This document shows, in pieces, positions 40,076 to 50,348 of a stretch of 64,000 nt of DNA (within the stretch, counting starts at the first letter, position 1; each line of letters starts with the position of its first letter). The notes beneath the pieces were generated by a model. It saw only the letters and a program-made list of their open reading frames with translations. It was not told where the DNA came from and searched no databases. Origin of the DNA: Candidatus Woesearchaeota archaeon (GTDB lineage: Archaea; Nanobdellota; Nanobdellia; Woesearchaeales; GW2011-AR9). The position numbers were made by a program, and so were the translations under genes. The stretch is from positions 136,440 through 200,439 of the forward strand of contig CAMAVK010000002.1 of the NCBI GenBank assembly GCA_945861715.1, given 5' to 3'.

Positions 40076-40609
40076 TTAGTTGTTATTTAAAGGTTGCTGA
40101 GTATTATTTTCTTTTGTGAAATTCTCTATTTTTGGGTTAAGTATTTTTTTGTAATCGCTTGTTTTCATTTTGATTGAGGTGGTTAAGGATCCGGCGTTAA
40201 AGGCCATGTATTCTTCATCAAAGAGTGCTTGATCGATGATCATGTCGATTTCTGATTGTTCTTGGTTTGCAGTTGGAGTTAAAAGCAGGCCGAAGGGAGG
40301 TACTGCTCCTTTTTCGCAACCGGTTAGCTCTTGGAGTTCTTCAAGTGTGGCCATGCGTATGTTTTTTGCCTTATAGAGGCTTTTTAGTATTTTTGAGTCT
40401 ACTTGTCTATCTGCTGGAAGTATGGTGAGGATGAATTTTTTTTCTATCTTGAATAGAAGTGCCTTTGCCCCTATCTTTTTTGATTCTCCTCGTTCTCTTG
40501 CAGAGTCTTCACTTGTTGGGGTTGGCGCGTGTTCTTTTATAATGTACTCAACTTTGTTTTGTGTTAGAAGTTCAATGATTTTTTGTGTGAGAGTTGTTTC
40601 TGCTATCAT
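40076..40609 (-). CDS. YbaK/ProX-family aminoacyl-tRNA deacylase-like protein
   Basis: VEYIIKEHAPTPTSEDSARERGESKKIGAKALLFK...GCEKGAVPPFGLL. Confidence 0.85.
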   Translation of the reverse strand: MIAETTLTQKIIELLTQNKVEYIIKEHAPTPTSEDSARERGESKKIGAKALLFKIEKKFILTILPADRQVDSKILKSLYKAKNIRMATLEELQELTGCEKGAVPPFGLLLTPTANQEQSEIDMIIDQALFDEEYMAFNAGSLTTSIKMKTSDYKKILNPKIENFTKENNTQQPLNNN

Positions 40610-41296
40610 TTATTCAACTCTGATTCTGGTTGTTGAGTTTAAATAGTCTTGTATCCCTTGACGATTATGAGGGGGTGTTGGGATTTCTAATGCGCGCTGT
40701 ATTTTTTCTCCTCTTAAAATAATTAATACGTCGTATCCGTGAGCGTTTGGCTTTGGTCCTTTTTGTAATCCTGTTCGATATTGTGATGCCAGAAGATCAA
40801 TACCTTCAAATGAAGTCGCTTTCAGATTTGATTGTTCTTGGAGGCGATGTAGCTCACGTGCTACATAGTCTATTGCAGTTTCTGGTTGATTTAAAATTGA
40901 GTGGTACTCTTGTACTATATTTGTGTTTATAGGAGTAGTCGGGTCATCCAAATTTCGAGCAGTGGTTGTTTGAATTTGGCCTGGTCCAGCGGTATGGATT
41001 CTTCCTATAAGGTTTGAAGCTATGTCTGCAAGGTCTTGAGTTTTCATTCGCCAATCGTTTTCTTGGTATAAAATTGCTCCGATTAGTTCTGGCGGTATTT
41101 GATAATTCTTTGCGGCTTTATTTATTATATCTTTGTATTGATGTACAAAACAGAGGTTTTCGTCATTTTCAAACTTCTCTAACTCTTTTTCATTACAATG
41201 TTTTGTGAGGTTATCACTTGGAGTTAATGTGTATGCGGTTGTTGTAAATCCAAGTAGGGCTGCGAGGGTGAGTATTGGATGATTTTTGAGGCTCAC
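40610..41296 (-). CDS. Secreted lytic transglycosylase/lysozyme-like protein
   Basis: N-terminal signal; INKAAKNYQIPPELIGAILYQENDWR...AGPGQIQTTTAR SLT-like motifs. Confidence 0.7.
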   Translation of the reverse strand: MSLKNHPILTLAALLGFTTTAYTLTPSDNLTKHCNEKELEKFENDENLCFVHQYKDIINKAAKNYQIPPELIGAILYQENDWRMKTQDLADIASNLIGRIHTAGPGQIQTTTARNLDDPTTPINTNIVQEYHSILNQPETAIDYVARELHRLQEQSNLKATSFEGIDLLASQYRTGLQKGPKPNAHGYDVLIILRGEKIQRALEIPTPPHNRQGIQDYLNSTTRIRVE

Positions 41297-41297
41297 G

Positions 41298-42524
41298 TTA
41301 GAATCCTCCTCGTGTGAGGGATGGGAGGGCGTATTCGGAAGCGGTTATTTTTCCGTCTTTGTTTTTATCTAAACCTGCGTTTTGTTTGTAGGCTTTTGCT
41401 CTGTATCTTGTGATTTGTGGTATTAAAACGGGTTTTCCTTTCTTGCTTTTTATTGTTTTAAAATGTTGTTTTTCACCAATAACATAATTTTTCGTTCGAC
41501 CAACTGCTCCCGGGTAGAAGACGGCTAAGGCAATGTCTAGTGGGTTTTGATAATTACATTTTCTGTTCGCGTCTTTAATATTGTCTCTTTGTTCATTGAA
41601 GTATGCTTCTACATATTTTAGTTGTTCATTTGCTGACATTAATCTGAGTGCTTTTGTTGATGTTCCTAGATCTTGAGCTGTTTCTTTGATAAATTGTATG
41701 AGGCCCGTAGCACTTCCAACTGGATTTTTCTTTTGTGGGTCGTATGTACCACCTGTTTCAAAGTACATGACGTTGAGGAGGCCGTGACAGTTCATGTCTA
41801 ATCTACCGCACATGTCTTCAAGATTGTGTAAGAAAGTGCGAACGGGTGTTCGTTTATCGGTTATGACTTTTACTTTGCCATGTACTTTTTTGGTTTTATA
41901 TGCACCGGGTAGAGTAACTTTTGCAAGTAGTTTTTGCACTGCGGGGTGTTTGTAGTTTATTTGTGTATAATCTTTGGTGGATTGTTTTTTGGCGGTACAA
42001 TTTGCTTCAATGTATTGGGAAGCATTGTCTTGATGATAGTTATTTACTCCGGTGTTTTCACAGTGATTTCCTTTTGTTAAATCCCATGCGTCGAAGAGGT
42101 CTGAGATGTCTCGTGCTGTTAGGGGTGTGTATTCAACTTTGAAGGTGTTGGGTTTTGTTTTTTTGAATGTAAGGCCGCTTTCTGTTCTTAACCCGGGAAT
42201 TTTGTAATGAATTGTATCAATGTTTTCTCCGTTAAGTGGTTTTACAGTGATATAGGTGGCATTTTTTTTAATAGTGATATTCTTTGCATTTGTGTGGCTG
42301 TAACAGCCTTCATCACTGGGGTTATCTGGGCATGTTGCTTGGTCAGCGACGTTGAATAATTCTGCTAATTGTGATTTTGAAGGGGTGCTTCCTGTAACAT
42401 TGTATTTCGTTACTTCATTTTGTGTTGTTGAACGGGAAAATTGTACTTCACCGTTTACATAGCTGTGTGTAGCTAGAGTCATGGCGAGTCCAATAAGCGA
42501 AGTGTGAAAATAATTTAATTTCAT
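41298..42524 (-). CDS. Secreted lytic transglycosylase-like protein with C-terminal EF-hand
   Basis: GLLNVMYFETGGTYDPQKKNPVGSATGLIQFIKETAQDLGTS; LDKNKDGKITASEY EF-hand; signal peptide. Confidence 0.75.
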   Translation of the reverse strand: MKLNYFHTSLIGLAMTLATHSYVNGEVQFSRSTTQNEVTKYNVTGSTPSKSQLAELFNVADQATCPDNPSDEGCYSHTNAKNITIKKNATYITVKPLNGENIDTIHYKIPGLRTESGLTFKKTKPNTFKVEYTPLTARDISDLFDAWDLTKGNHCENTGVNNYHQDNASQYIEANCTAKKQSTKDYTQINYKHPAVQKLLAKVTLPGAYKTKKVHGKVKVITDKRTPVRTFLHNLEDMCGRLDMNCHGLLNVMYFETGGTYDPQKKNPVGSATGLIQFIKETAQDLGTSTKALRLMSANEQLKYVEAYFNEQRDNIKDANRKCNYQNPLDIALAVFYPGAVGRTKNYVIGEKQHFKTIKSKKGKPVLIPQITRYRAKAYKQNAGLDKNKDGKITASEYALPSLTRGGF

Positions 42525-42568
42525 ATTTACTAAAAATGAGGGTTCTTTTATAAAGGTTTTCCTATTTG

Positions 42569-43849
42569 TTACTTTGTAGTAACTATTTCTGCCCTGAGGT
42601 CGAAGACTGTTGCTTTGGTGACTTTTATGTTTAGTTTGTCACCTATGTTGAATTCTCCTTCAACAATGATGGGGCGGTATGTTTGGTTCCGACCGATCCA
42701 TTGGTTAGGTAATTTACCCATTTCTGTTATTATGATTTGGCCAGTCCATCCAATCCATTTTTGGTTTTGCTCTTGTGCGATTGTGTGGAATAATTCGGTG
42801 AGTCGTTTCGTACGTTCTTTTACTATGTCTGTTGCTAAGGGGGTAAGTTTTTCGGCGGGTGTTTTTGGGCGTGGCCAGAAGCGAGAGATGTTGATGATGT
42901 CTGGTGTTGTGATTTTTACTACTTCGAGTGTTTCTTGAAAATCTGCTTCGGTTTCTGTAGGGTATCCAACGATGATGTCGGTTGCGATGGTTATGTTGGG
43001 TATTGATGTTCTGAGGGTGTTGATTTGTTCGATGTATTCTTCTTTGGTGTTTCCTCGTCGCATGTCTTTGAGGACTTTGTTTGAGCCTGCTTGAATTGGA
43101 AGGTGGATGAATTGGTATATTTTGGGGTGGGAGAGGATTTTTGTGATTTCGTCTTTTATTTTTTTGAAGTGGATCGGGTTTCCCATGCCAACACGTATTT
43201 TAAAATCACCTTCGAGTGCGGTTAGGGAGGTTAGTAGGTTTGCAAGATTGCTTTTCTTGTCGAATCCGTAACACATGGTGTCTTGACTGGTGAGCCAGAT
43301 TTCTTTGACGCCGTCTTGGATTGCTTGTGCAGCTACAGATGTTATTTCTTCGATGGTATAGGAGAGGAGGTCGCCTCGTGCTTGTTTTGTTTTGCAGAAG
43401 GTGCAGTGACTCATGCAGCCAAGATTTATTGGAATGACTTCAATTAATTCATTCTTTCTTATTTTTGGAAGATTGAGTGGTGGCATTTCACCGGTTTCAA
43501 GAAGATGTACTTGATTGTGGTTGAGTGCTTCGGTCACTGCTTTTGTGATATTTTGGTATTGTCTTGGTCCTATTGTTGTGTATTTTTTTACTTTAATTGG
43601 GTCGGATTGTGGAATGCAGCCTGCAATGATGATGGCTTTGTTTGGAAATTCTTTGCTGATGTTTTCTAAACGGGTGAAGAAGGCGTTTTCTGTTGGTCCT
43701 TTTACGGTGCAGGTGTTGATGATGATGACATCGGCTTGTATGAGGGTATTTACTGGATCTAGATTATTTTGTTTGAGTATGCCACTCATACGCTCGGAGT
43801 CTGCAATATTATGCGCGCAGCCATATGTTTCAACGTAATAGGTGGTCAT
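42569..43849 (-). CDS. MiaB-like tRNA methylthiotransferase (CDKAL1/MtaB type)
   Basis: YYVETYGCAHNIADSERM, LGCMSHCTFCKTKQARG, C-terminal TRAM. Confidence 0.9.
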   Translation of the reverse strand: MTTYYVETYGCAHNIADSERMSGILKQNNLDPVNTLIQADVIIINTCTVKGPTENAFFTRLENISKEFPNKAIIIAGCIPQSDPIKVKKYTTIGPRQYQNITKAVTEALNHNQVHLLETGEMPPLNLPKIRKNELIEVIPINLGCMSHCTFCKTKQARGDLLSYTIEEITSVAAQAIQDGVKEIWLTSQDTMCYGFDKKSNLANLLTSLTALEGDFKIRVGMGNPIHFKKIKDEITKILSHPKIYQFIHLPIQAGSNKVLKDMRRGNTKEEYIEQINTLRTSIPNITIATDIIVGYPTETEADFQETLEVVKITTPDIINISRFWPRPKTPAEKLTPLATDIVKERTKRLTELFHTIAQEQNQKWIGWTGQIIITEMGKLPNQWIGRNQTYRPIIVEGEFNIGDKLNIKVTKATVFDLRAEIVTTK

Positions 43850-43975
43850 TCCGGTTGTTTTTGATGGATTTTATATAAGAATTATGGATGGGAATTTTGG
43901 TTTGATGGTATTGTATTTAAGGGTAGGTCTTGCGAAACGAAAATGTTATTAAGTGGTTATGTTGTGTTTTTAGTT

Positions 43976-44539
43976 ATGTACACGGTGGTGGATATTGAGA
44001 CAACTGGTCTCTCGAAGGGGTATCATCAGATTACAGAGATTGCTGCTGCGAAGGTTCGAAAGGGTGAGGTTGTTGAGACGTATTCTACTCTTGTGAATCC
44101 AGAAGCGCGTATTCCCTATTTTATTACGAAATTAACTGGTATTAGTGATTCTATGGTAAAAGATGCTCCGGTGATTAAGGAAGTGTTGCCATCTTTTTCT
44201 GATTTTTTAGGGAAGGATGTGTTTGTTGCTCACAATGCAACGTTTGATTATGGTTTTATTGAAAATAATATGAAACGACATGGGCACTCGTTTGAGCCTG
44301 CCAAGTTGTGTACCCGTAAACTTGCTGCGCGATTGTTTCCGGAGTTGCCTTCTAAAAAGTTGTCCTCGCTTTGTTCACATTTAGGAGTTCAGAATTCACA
44401 GGCTCACAGAGCTATGGGTGATGTTCAGGCTACTGTTAAGGTGTTTAACTCTATGCTTGGTATTTTGCAGTCGCGTGGTGTTTCTGAAGTATCTGAAGTG
44501 ATTAAGTTTGAGAAGTCGGCTGCAAGAAAGGTGGTGTGA
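43976..44539 (+). CDS. DnaQ/PolC-epsilon-like 3'-5' exonuclease
   Basis: YTVVDIETTGLSKG, VAHNATFDYGFIE, QAHRAMGDVQAT (DEDDh). Confidence 0.85.
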   Translation: MYTVVDIETTGLSKGYHQITEIAAAKVRKGEVVETYSTLVNPEARIPYFITKLTGISDSMVKDAPVIKEVLPSFSDFLGKDVFVAHNATFDYGFIENNMKRHGHSFEPAKLCTRKLAARLFPELPSKKLSSLCSHLGVQNSQAHRAMGDVQATVKVFNSMLGILQSRGVSEVSEVIKFEKSAARKVV

Positions 44540-44641
44540 TTTTTTGTTGGTGTTAATTAATAAATTTAGTAATCAGTGTTTTTTTCAAAATGGTTAATTA
44601 GCAGGTGTTCTTTTATATATTACTCATAATTATATTATTTT

Positions 44642-44971
44642 ATGGTTTCAGTTACTATGAAAGTTATTGAGATGGATACTTCCATTCTGAGGAATTATAT
44701 TACTGGTTGTAAAAGTATAGTTCAAGTAGAGAAGAAAGATGGAACCTATATTGAAGGCTATAATCGGGGTATTGATGATGGTTTAAAAGTTGTAGATTCA
44801 GAAGGTGATTTGACATTTGTTATGCGTATGGCGGTTCTTGGTCTGAGGCATCAACATGATAATAATAAGGAATTATTATTCTCTATCACTGATGTAGTTA
44901 ACTATCGAGTTGGTTATGATCATGGAATAGATGATACAGTTGAGATTATAACTGGAAAAAATTTTAGATAA
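44642..44971 (+). CDS. Hypothetical protein
   Basis: 109 aa; repeated GYNRGIDDGLKVV / GYDHGIDDTVEII element. Confidence 0.6.
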   Translation: MVSVTMKVIEMDTSILRNYITGCKSIVQVEKKDGTYIEGYNRGIDDGLKVVDSEGDLTFVMRMAVLGLRHQHDNNKELLFSITDVVNYRVGYDHGIDDTVEIITGKNFR

Positions 44972-45052
44972 TCACCCTCGGTTCAAGTGGTTAAGAGTTA
45001 TCTTCTATCTTTGTGCAAGTTTTGTTTTATTTGTGTAATTGAGTATTCTAGC

Positions 45053-46471
45053 CTATTTATCCGCTTCTTTTGTTGGCTCAGGATTTGCCGAGCTCTTTGT
45101 TTCACTTGGTTTGTTATTGTTGTCTTTGCTCATTTTTTGTTTGACGCTGTCTCCTAACTTCTCAGCACTGGTTTTGACACTTTTAGTTGCTTTGATGGCA
45201 AATCCACTAATGGTTCCTAATGCAGCAATAACCGCTGCGATTGCTACTGCGTTGTCTTTTATCCAAGTAAGCGCTGTTACTTCTTGTTTTACTGCGTCTT
45301 GTAGATTTTCTCGGATGTCTGTTATCATGGTGTCCAAAAGATTAAGATTTACGTCAGCTTCGGCGAGTTTATTTGTTAAGACTTGTTGCTCGGTATCTTG
45401 AATTTTATTTTTTGCTGATTTTATAGAGTCGTATATCTCTTGTACTAGGAATCCTTGTGATTTTTTTTCAGTGTATATTTTTTCTTGCGAATCAAGAAGT
45501 TTTTTGGTGGTGTCAAGACGGGTGGTAATTTCTGTTGCGTTGTAGATTGTTTGCGCGCTTATTTCAAGACTTATAGGAAATGTCTTATCTGCAATTTTTA
45601 CAACACCACTTATTGTTCCGTTTGGTTGAATTACATTTATGACTGCAGTCAATGAGTCTTGATCTTGTGGTCGGAGTTCGTTGATGCTACTAGAACTTGC
45701 GTATTGGAGACCGGTGGCAATCACTTTTGAGCTGATATCATTGACCATTTCGGAGCCATTATTTTGGATGATAAATGTGATATGATTTTCTCCTTGCTTT
45801 ACATTTTTAGGGAAGTATGATATCAAAATAAGGTTGGAGTTGAATTCTGTAGTGGTTATGGGAATTATTTTCACCGCACTTTGTTTGCCACTTATGGCGG
45901 TTACGGTTACATTATATGAACCTGCTTTTTCATACGTGAATGATGGATTTTGAAGGATACTGTCAACTTTATTATCTCCATTAAAGTCCCAGGTGTAGGT
46001 GACGTCGGATGTGGCACTGATTGCAGTGAATTGTACTAAGAGTGGGATGTTTCCAGTTTGTGTTGATGCTGTTGCTGCTACCGTTATTTCTTGTAATTGT
46101 GTTGCATCGGAAGAAGACGGAGTAGACGTGGGCGTTTGTTGTGCTGGGGTTTGAGTGGTTGGCTCAGTTACAGTAATGGTAATATTATAACTGCCATTAT
46201 CCGTTTGGAGGGTTGTGAGATATGAGCCGGCCTCGATAAAAGTATACGTTGGGTTTGATGCTGTACTATCTATGGTTCTATCATTATTGAAATCCCATGC
46301 ATATGTGCTGGCGTTTTCTTCAGATGAGAAATTTATCGTGAGTGGAGCTGACCCCGTGCTTTGATTTACTTGTATTTGGGCTAGAACTCCTATACTTAGA
46401 ATTATGCTTAAAATTGTTATTGTTACTATTGCTACATTAAATCTCATGCTATCCCTCATCTTATTTGTCAA
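45053..46471 (-). CDS. Secreted/TM protein with two PKD domains
   Basis: STYAWDFNNDRTIDSTASNPTYTFIEAGSYLTTL and VTYTWDFNGDNKVDSILQNPSFTYEKAGSYNVTV; C-terminal TM. Confidence 0.85.
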   Translation of the reverse strand: MTNKMRDSMRFNVAIVTITILSIILSIGVLAQIQVNQSTGSAPLTINFSSEENASTYAWDFNNDRTIDSTASNPTYTFIEAGSYLTTLQTDNGSYNITITVTEPTTQTPAQQTPTSTPSSSDATQLQEITVAATASTQTGNIPLLVQFTAISATSDVTYTWDFNGDNKVDSILQNPSFTYEKAGSYNVTVTAISGKQSAVKIIPITTTEFNSNLILISYFPKNVKQGENHITFIIQNNGSEMVNDISSKVIATGLQYASSSSINELRPQDQDSLTAVINVIQPNGTISGVVKIADKTFPISLEISAQTIYNATEITTRLDTTKKLLDSQEKIYTEKKSQGFLVQEIYDSIKSAKNKIQDTEQQVLTNKLAEADVNLNLLDTMITDIRENLQDAVKQEVTALTWIKDNAVAIAAVIAALGTISGFAIKATKSVKTSAEKLGDSVKQKMSKDNNNKPSETKSSANPEPTKEADK

Positions 46472-46557
46472 AAAATGGGGTGTGTTTTTAAAGATGTATG
46501 TTACAGAAGTGTATGAATTGTTCGGATTTTGTTAAGGATTGTTTTGGATGGTAATTT

Positions 46558-48381
46558 TTATTTATGGCCGTGTTCAACGAGGCGTTTTAGTTCTTGAGAT
46601 ATTACCTGGCCTGATGCTTTGCCTTGGAATTTTTTCATGCATTGGCCCATTAAGGCGGAGAATGGAGCATTTGGATTTGCTTTTATGACTTCCATGATGC
46701 CGTGGTGTAATTGTTCGGTTGAGAGCGATGCATATTTTTGGATGTCAAATGTTTCTTTAATCATATCAATTAATACATCAATGACAATATCTTTGTGGAT
46801 TTTGTCCTCGTTTAAGTGTTTGAATAGTGTTCTAAAATTATCATCTGTGAGTTTGTCTGCGTCAAGATTATGAGTTCGTTTAATATCAGTTGGCGTTGAG
46901 GTTATTGTTTCAGCGATGAATGCAGGTTTGATGGTGGAGTATTTGTTTGTGAGTTCTTCAAAGAGAGGCATCATTTCTGATTTTGCGGTGTGCTCAGCGA
47001 GGTCTTTTGCGAGTTGGAAATCTTTTTGGTATCGTTCTATTTTTTGTTCGATGGTTTCAGGAAGAATGATGGATTTTGTATTTGGGAAGATGAGTGGAAC
47101 ATCGGTTTCGGGATACATTCGTGATGCACCGGGCATTGGTCGCATATAACTACTCGTTCCATCAGCGTTAGCTTTACGAACTTCTTTTGGGATTCCTATC
47201 CAGAGCTCGCTTAGTCGAGCGTGGACTGCTTCAAGAGCTCGTTTTGCTTTTGCTTCGTCATCGGCTACTAGAATGAAGGCATCTGTTGGGTTTGTTTTGA
47301 GTGCTGTTGTAATTGTTATAATGTCTGACTCGATAATTCCATAATTAGGTAGTTCATCGGAGTGAAATATTCCTCCTACGCCCGCAATTATTTTTGCCCG
47401 ACCGGAGAGTTCTGTTCCTAACCGGTATTTTGGCTGTAATTCTCGACCAATTAATCCTTTGAATCCCTGAACTTTAATTGCTAGAATTTTGCCGCTCTTG
47501 GCGAGAGTGCTTTGGATAATTTTTGATTGCGAGACGGAAATTTCTTTTGTGATGTCGATTATTTCTAGTGTGTTTAATTTAGTTTTTTTGAGTTCGTCTT
47601 TTAATTTGAGAAGTTCATGTTGACGTTTTGCTTCTAGTTCAATATAAAGTGGTATCAGTTTGAGGTCTTGAGCACCTTTTAATTCAATACGTTCTCCGCC
47701 TGTAATTGATACGTTGAGATCTTGCCTGATTGTTCCAAGTCCACGTTTGCAGTTCGAAAGGGATCTAAGGAGTAGGCCGAGCTTCTTTGCGGTTTCTAAT
47801 GCTTGTTCTGGTGTTTTAATATCAGGAGCTGTTCCTATTTCAATTAATGGGATTCCTAAACGGTCAAGTCGGAAGGTTCTGTGTGTTGCTGTTTCTTCGA
47901 TGTTTTTAGCGGAGTCTTCTTCGATGTTTATTCCTTCGATACGTACTGTCCCTTGGCTCGTTTCGATTTTTCCATTTCGCGCAACCAGGGCAGTTCGTTG
48001 GAATCCGCTCGTGTTTGATCCATCTACAACGGTTTTTCGCATTACTTGGATTACCGTGTTGATGTTTGAGTTTGTTAGTTTTGAGAGTTGAAGTGATGCG
48101 GTGAGAGCTTGTTCATTGATTGGGTGTGGGGGTTCGGAGTCTGTTTCAACTAGACAGGTGGTATTATGATATCCTTGGTAGAAGAATGATTTTTTTTTAG
48201 TTTGTTCTTGTTTTGCTGCGATATCTACTTTTCCGGATTCTCCAGCGGAAGCTCGAAGTTTTCGAGTTATGTTGAAATGTGGTAGGTCGTCACGTAGAAT
48301 CGTTGGGCAATTACAGAATAATTTTTTCCCTTCTAACTGTTGATGAATTTCTATTCCACACTTCAAACCAAGATCTTGCAT
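46558..48381 (-). CDS. gatE: Glu-tRNA(Gln) amidotransferase subunit E
   Basis: GLKCGIEIHQQLEGKKLFCNCPT; GTIRQDLNVSI; GatB/Yqey tail. Confidence 0.95.
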   Translation of the reverse strand: MQDLGLKCGIEIHQQLEGKKLFCNCPTILRDDLPHFNITRKLRASAGESGKVDIAAKQEQTKKKSFFYQGYHNTTCLVETDSEPPHPINEQALTASLQLSKLTNSNINTVIQVMRKTVVDGSNTSGFQRTALVARNGKIETSQGTVRIEGINIEEDSAKNIEETATHRTFRLDRLGIPLIEIGTAPDIKTPEQALETAKKLGLLLRSLSNCKRGLGTIRQDLNVSITGGERIELKGAQDLKLIPLYIELEAKRQHELLKLKDELKKTKLNTLEIIDITKEISVSQSKIIQSTLAKSGKILAIKVQGFKGLIGRELQPKYRLGTELSGRAKIIAGVGGIFHSDELPNYGIIESDIITITTALKTNPTDAFILVADDEAKAKRALEAVHARLSELWIGIPKEVRKANADGTSSYMRPMPGASRMYPETDVPLIFPNTKSIILPETIEQKIERYQKDFQLAKDLAEHTAKSEMMPLFEELTNKYSTIKPAFIAETITSTPTDIKRTHNLDADKLTDDNFRTLFKHLNEDKIHKDIVIDVLIDMIKETFDIQKYASLSTEQLHHGIMEVIKANPNAPFSALMGQCMKKFQGKASGQVISQELKRLVEHGHK

Positions 48382-48494
48382 GTGGAATTGATGTTTACTT
48401 CAATATAAAAATGTTTGGAGAATTCTGGGTTATCTTTTTTATTATTCTGTTTGTTACTTTGTTGTTTATTATTTATTTGTAAGAAGCTATAAAA

Positions 48495-49430
48495 ATGAAT
48501 CTCAACTTTATGAATATTATGAATGCTCTTGAGATTATTGATTTGCAAAAAGTTTATCCTACTGGTGTGAAGGCGCTAAATGGTGTGAGTTTGCAGGTTA
48601 AAGAAGGTGATTTTTTTGGTTTACTTGGTCCTAATGGGGCAGGTAAGACTACTATCATTGGTATTACAACTGGTCTTGTCACCTTGAGTTCGGGGGTAGT
48701 CAAAGTTTTTGGACATGACATTTCAAATGATTTTGAAGCTGCTCGTCGTTTAATTGGTGTTGTGCCTCAAGAGTTTAATTTTAGTATTTTTGAGAAGGTG
48801 TTTGATATTGTTGTTGATCAAGCAGGGTATTATGGGATTCCTCGCTCGGTTGCACGTGTGCGTGCAGAGAAATATTTGAAAGAGTTAGGGTTATGGGAAA
48901 AGCGTGATGTCGCTTCGCGTACACTTTCAGGTGGTATGAAACGACGGTTGATGATTGCTCGAGCACTTGTGCATGAACCACGGTTACTTATTTTGGATGA
49001 GCCTACCGCGGGAGTTGATGTTGAACTTCGTCGTGGAATGTGGGAGTTTATTTCTAAGCTAAATAAGTCTGGTGTTACCATTATTCTTACTACGCATTAT
49101 CTTGAAGAAGCAGAGCAATTGTGTAAAAATCTTGCGATTATCAATAAGGGTTTAGTTATTGAACATGGAACTAAGAAAGAACTGTTATCTAAACTTGAGA
49201 GTCAGACGTATGTTTTGGATTTAGATAAGTCTTTTCGTGGAGTTTTAGAGGGTTATACTGTTCGAGTATTGGAGTCTGGCATGTTACTTGAGGTTTCTCT
49301 TAATTCTGAACAACAACTTACTAGTTTACTTGTTGCGATTAGAAAGGAAGGATATGAAGTGAAGAGTATTCGTCCAGCGAGTAATCGTTTGGAAGAGTTA
49401 TTTATGCAATTTGTTGAGGTAAAAAAATGA
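48495..49430 (+). CDS. ABC transporter ATP-binding protein
   Basis: LLGPNGAGKTTIIG, LSGGMKRRLMIARAL, LLILDEPTAGVD. Confidence 0.93.
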   Translation: MNLNFMNIMNALEIIDLQKVYPTGVKALNGVSLQVKEGDFFGLLGPNGAGKTTIIGITTGLVTLSSGVVKVFGHDISNDFEAARRLIGVVPQEFNFSIFEKVFDIVVDQAGYYGIPRSVARVRAEKYLKELGLWEKRDVASRTLSGGMKRRLMIARALVHEPRLLILDEPTAGVDVELRRGMWEFISKLNKSGVTIILTTHYLEEAEQLCKNLAIINKGLVIEHGTKKELLSKLESQTYVLDLDKSFRGVLEGYTVRVLESGMLLEVSLNSEQQLTSLLVAIRKEGYEVKSIRPASNRLEELFMQFVEVKK

Positions 49431-50254
49431 GTGGTACAATGAAGGCAGCGCCTGGCATCCATTTAGTTGGAGAGGGAAAATCGTCATTTCAACAAAATTT
49501 GGTCTCAATGGGAACAATTCTTCGCAAAGAAGTAACTCGCTTTTTGCGAATTTGGATGCAAACATTGCTTCCATCCGTAATTACCATGACGCTTTACTTC
49601 GTTATATTTGGAACAATTGTTGGTTCGAGGATTTCTGATATGGGTGGTTTCTCCTATATTTCATTTATTGCTCCGGGTATTATTATGATGGCTATTATTA
49701 CTAATTCTTTTTCAAATGTTGCGAGCTCTTTTTTTGGGATGAAGTTTCAGAGAAGTATTGAAGAAATTTTAGTATCCCCAACTCCTGTTTGGGCAATTAT
49801 TTTGGGATTTGTGCTAGGCGGAGTAGCTCGTGGATTACTCATTGCGGTGCTTGTGAGTATTGTTGCACTTTTTTTCACTCATATTGTGGTAGCACATGTA
49901 TTTTATGTGGTAGTGTTTGCTGTGTTAACTGCTCTTGTGTTTTCGCTTGCTGGGCTTGTTAATGCCATTTTTGCGCGTAAGTTCGATGATGTTTCCATTA
50001 TCCCCACATTCGTTTTGACTCCTTTAACATATCTGGGTGGGGTATTTTATTCGGTTTCATTGTTACCAGAACCGTGGTATTCGATTTCTTTGTTTAATCC
50101 TATCTTGTATATGGTTAATGGATTTCGATATGGTTTTATTGGTGTGACTGATGTTAATATTTTTGTAGGCCTTGGATTTTTGATAATTTGTTGTGTTGGA
50201 CTTTGGGGTTGGTGTTATTATTTATTGCGCAAAGGAACATGTCTTAGACAATAA
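49427..50254 (+). CDS. ABC-2 type transporter permease
   Basis: Overlaps the ATPase gene; 6-TM; NPILYMVNGFRYGFIG. Confidence 0.9.
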   Translation: MSGTMKAAPGIHLVGEGKSSFQQNLVSMGTILRKEVTRFLRIWMQTLLPSVITMTLYFVIFGTIVGSRISDMGGFSYISFIAPGIIMMAIITNSFSNVASSFFGMKFQRSIEEILVSPTPVWAIILGFVLGGVARGLLIAVLVSIVALFFTHIVVAHVFYVVVFAVLTALVFSLAGLVNAIFARKFDDVSIIPTFVLTPLTYLGGVFYSVSLLPEPWYSISLFNPILYMVNGFRYGFIGVTDVNIFVGLGFLIICCVGLWGWCYYLLRKGTCLRQ

Positions 50255-50348
50255 TTTTCTCGTTCAATAGAAGGTAGTTGTAATTTTTTTAGTAGGGCAT
50301 TACCTTTAAGTAGAGGTGATTTAATAACCTATCATTGGAGGAAAAACT

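Noticed and set aside
44969-45010. tRNA-like GGTTCAAGT with flanking AGATAA/TTATCT
   Set aside because: No acceptor, D or anticodon arms could be built around it
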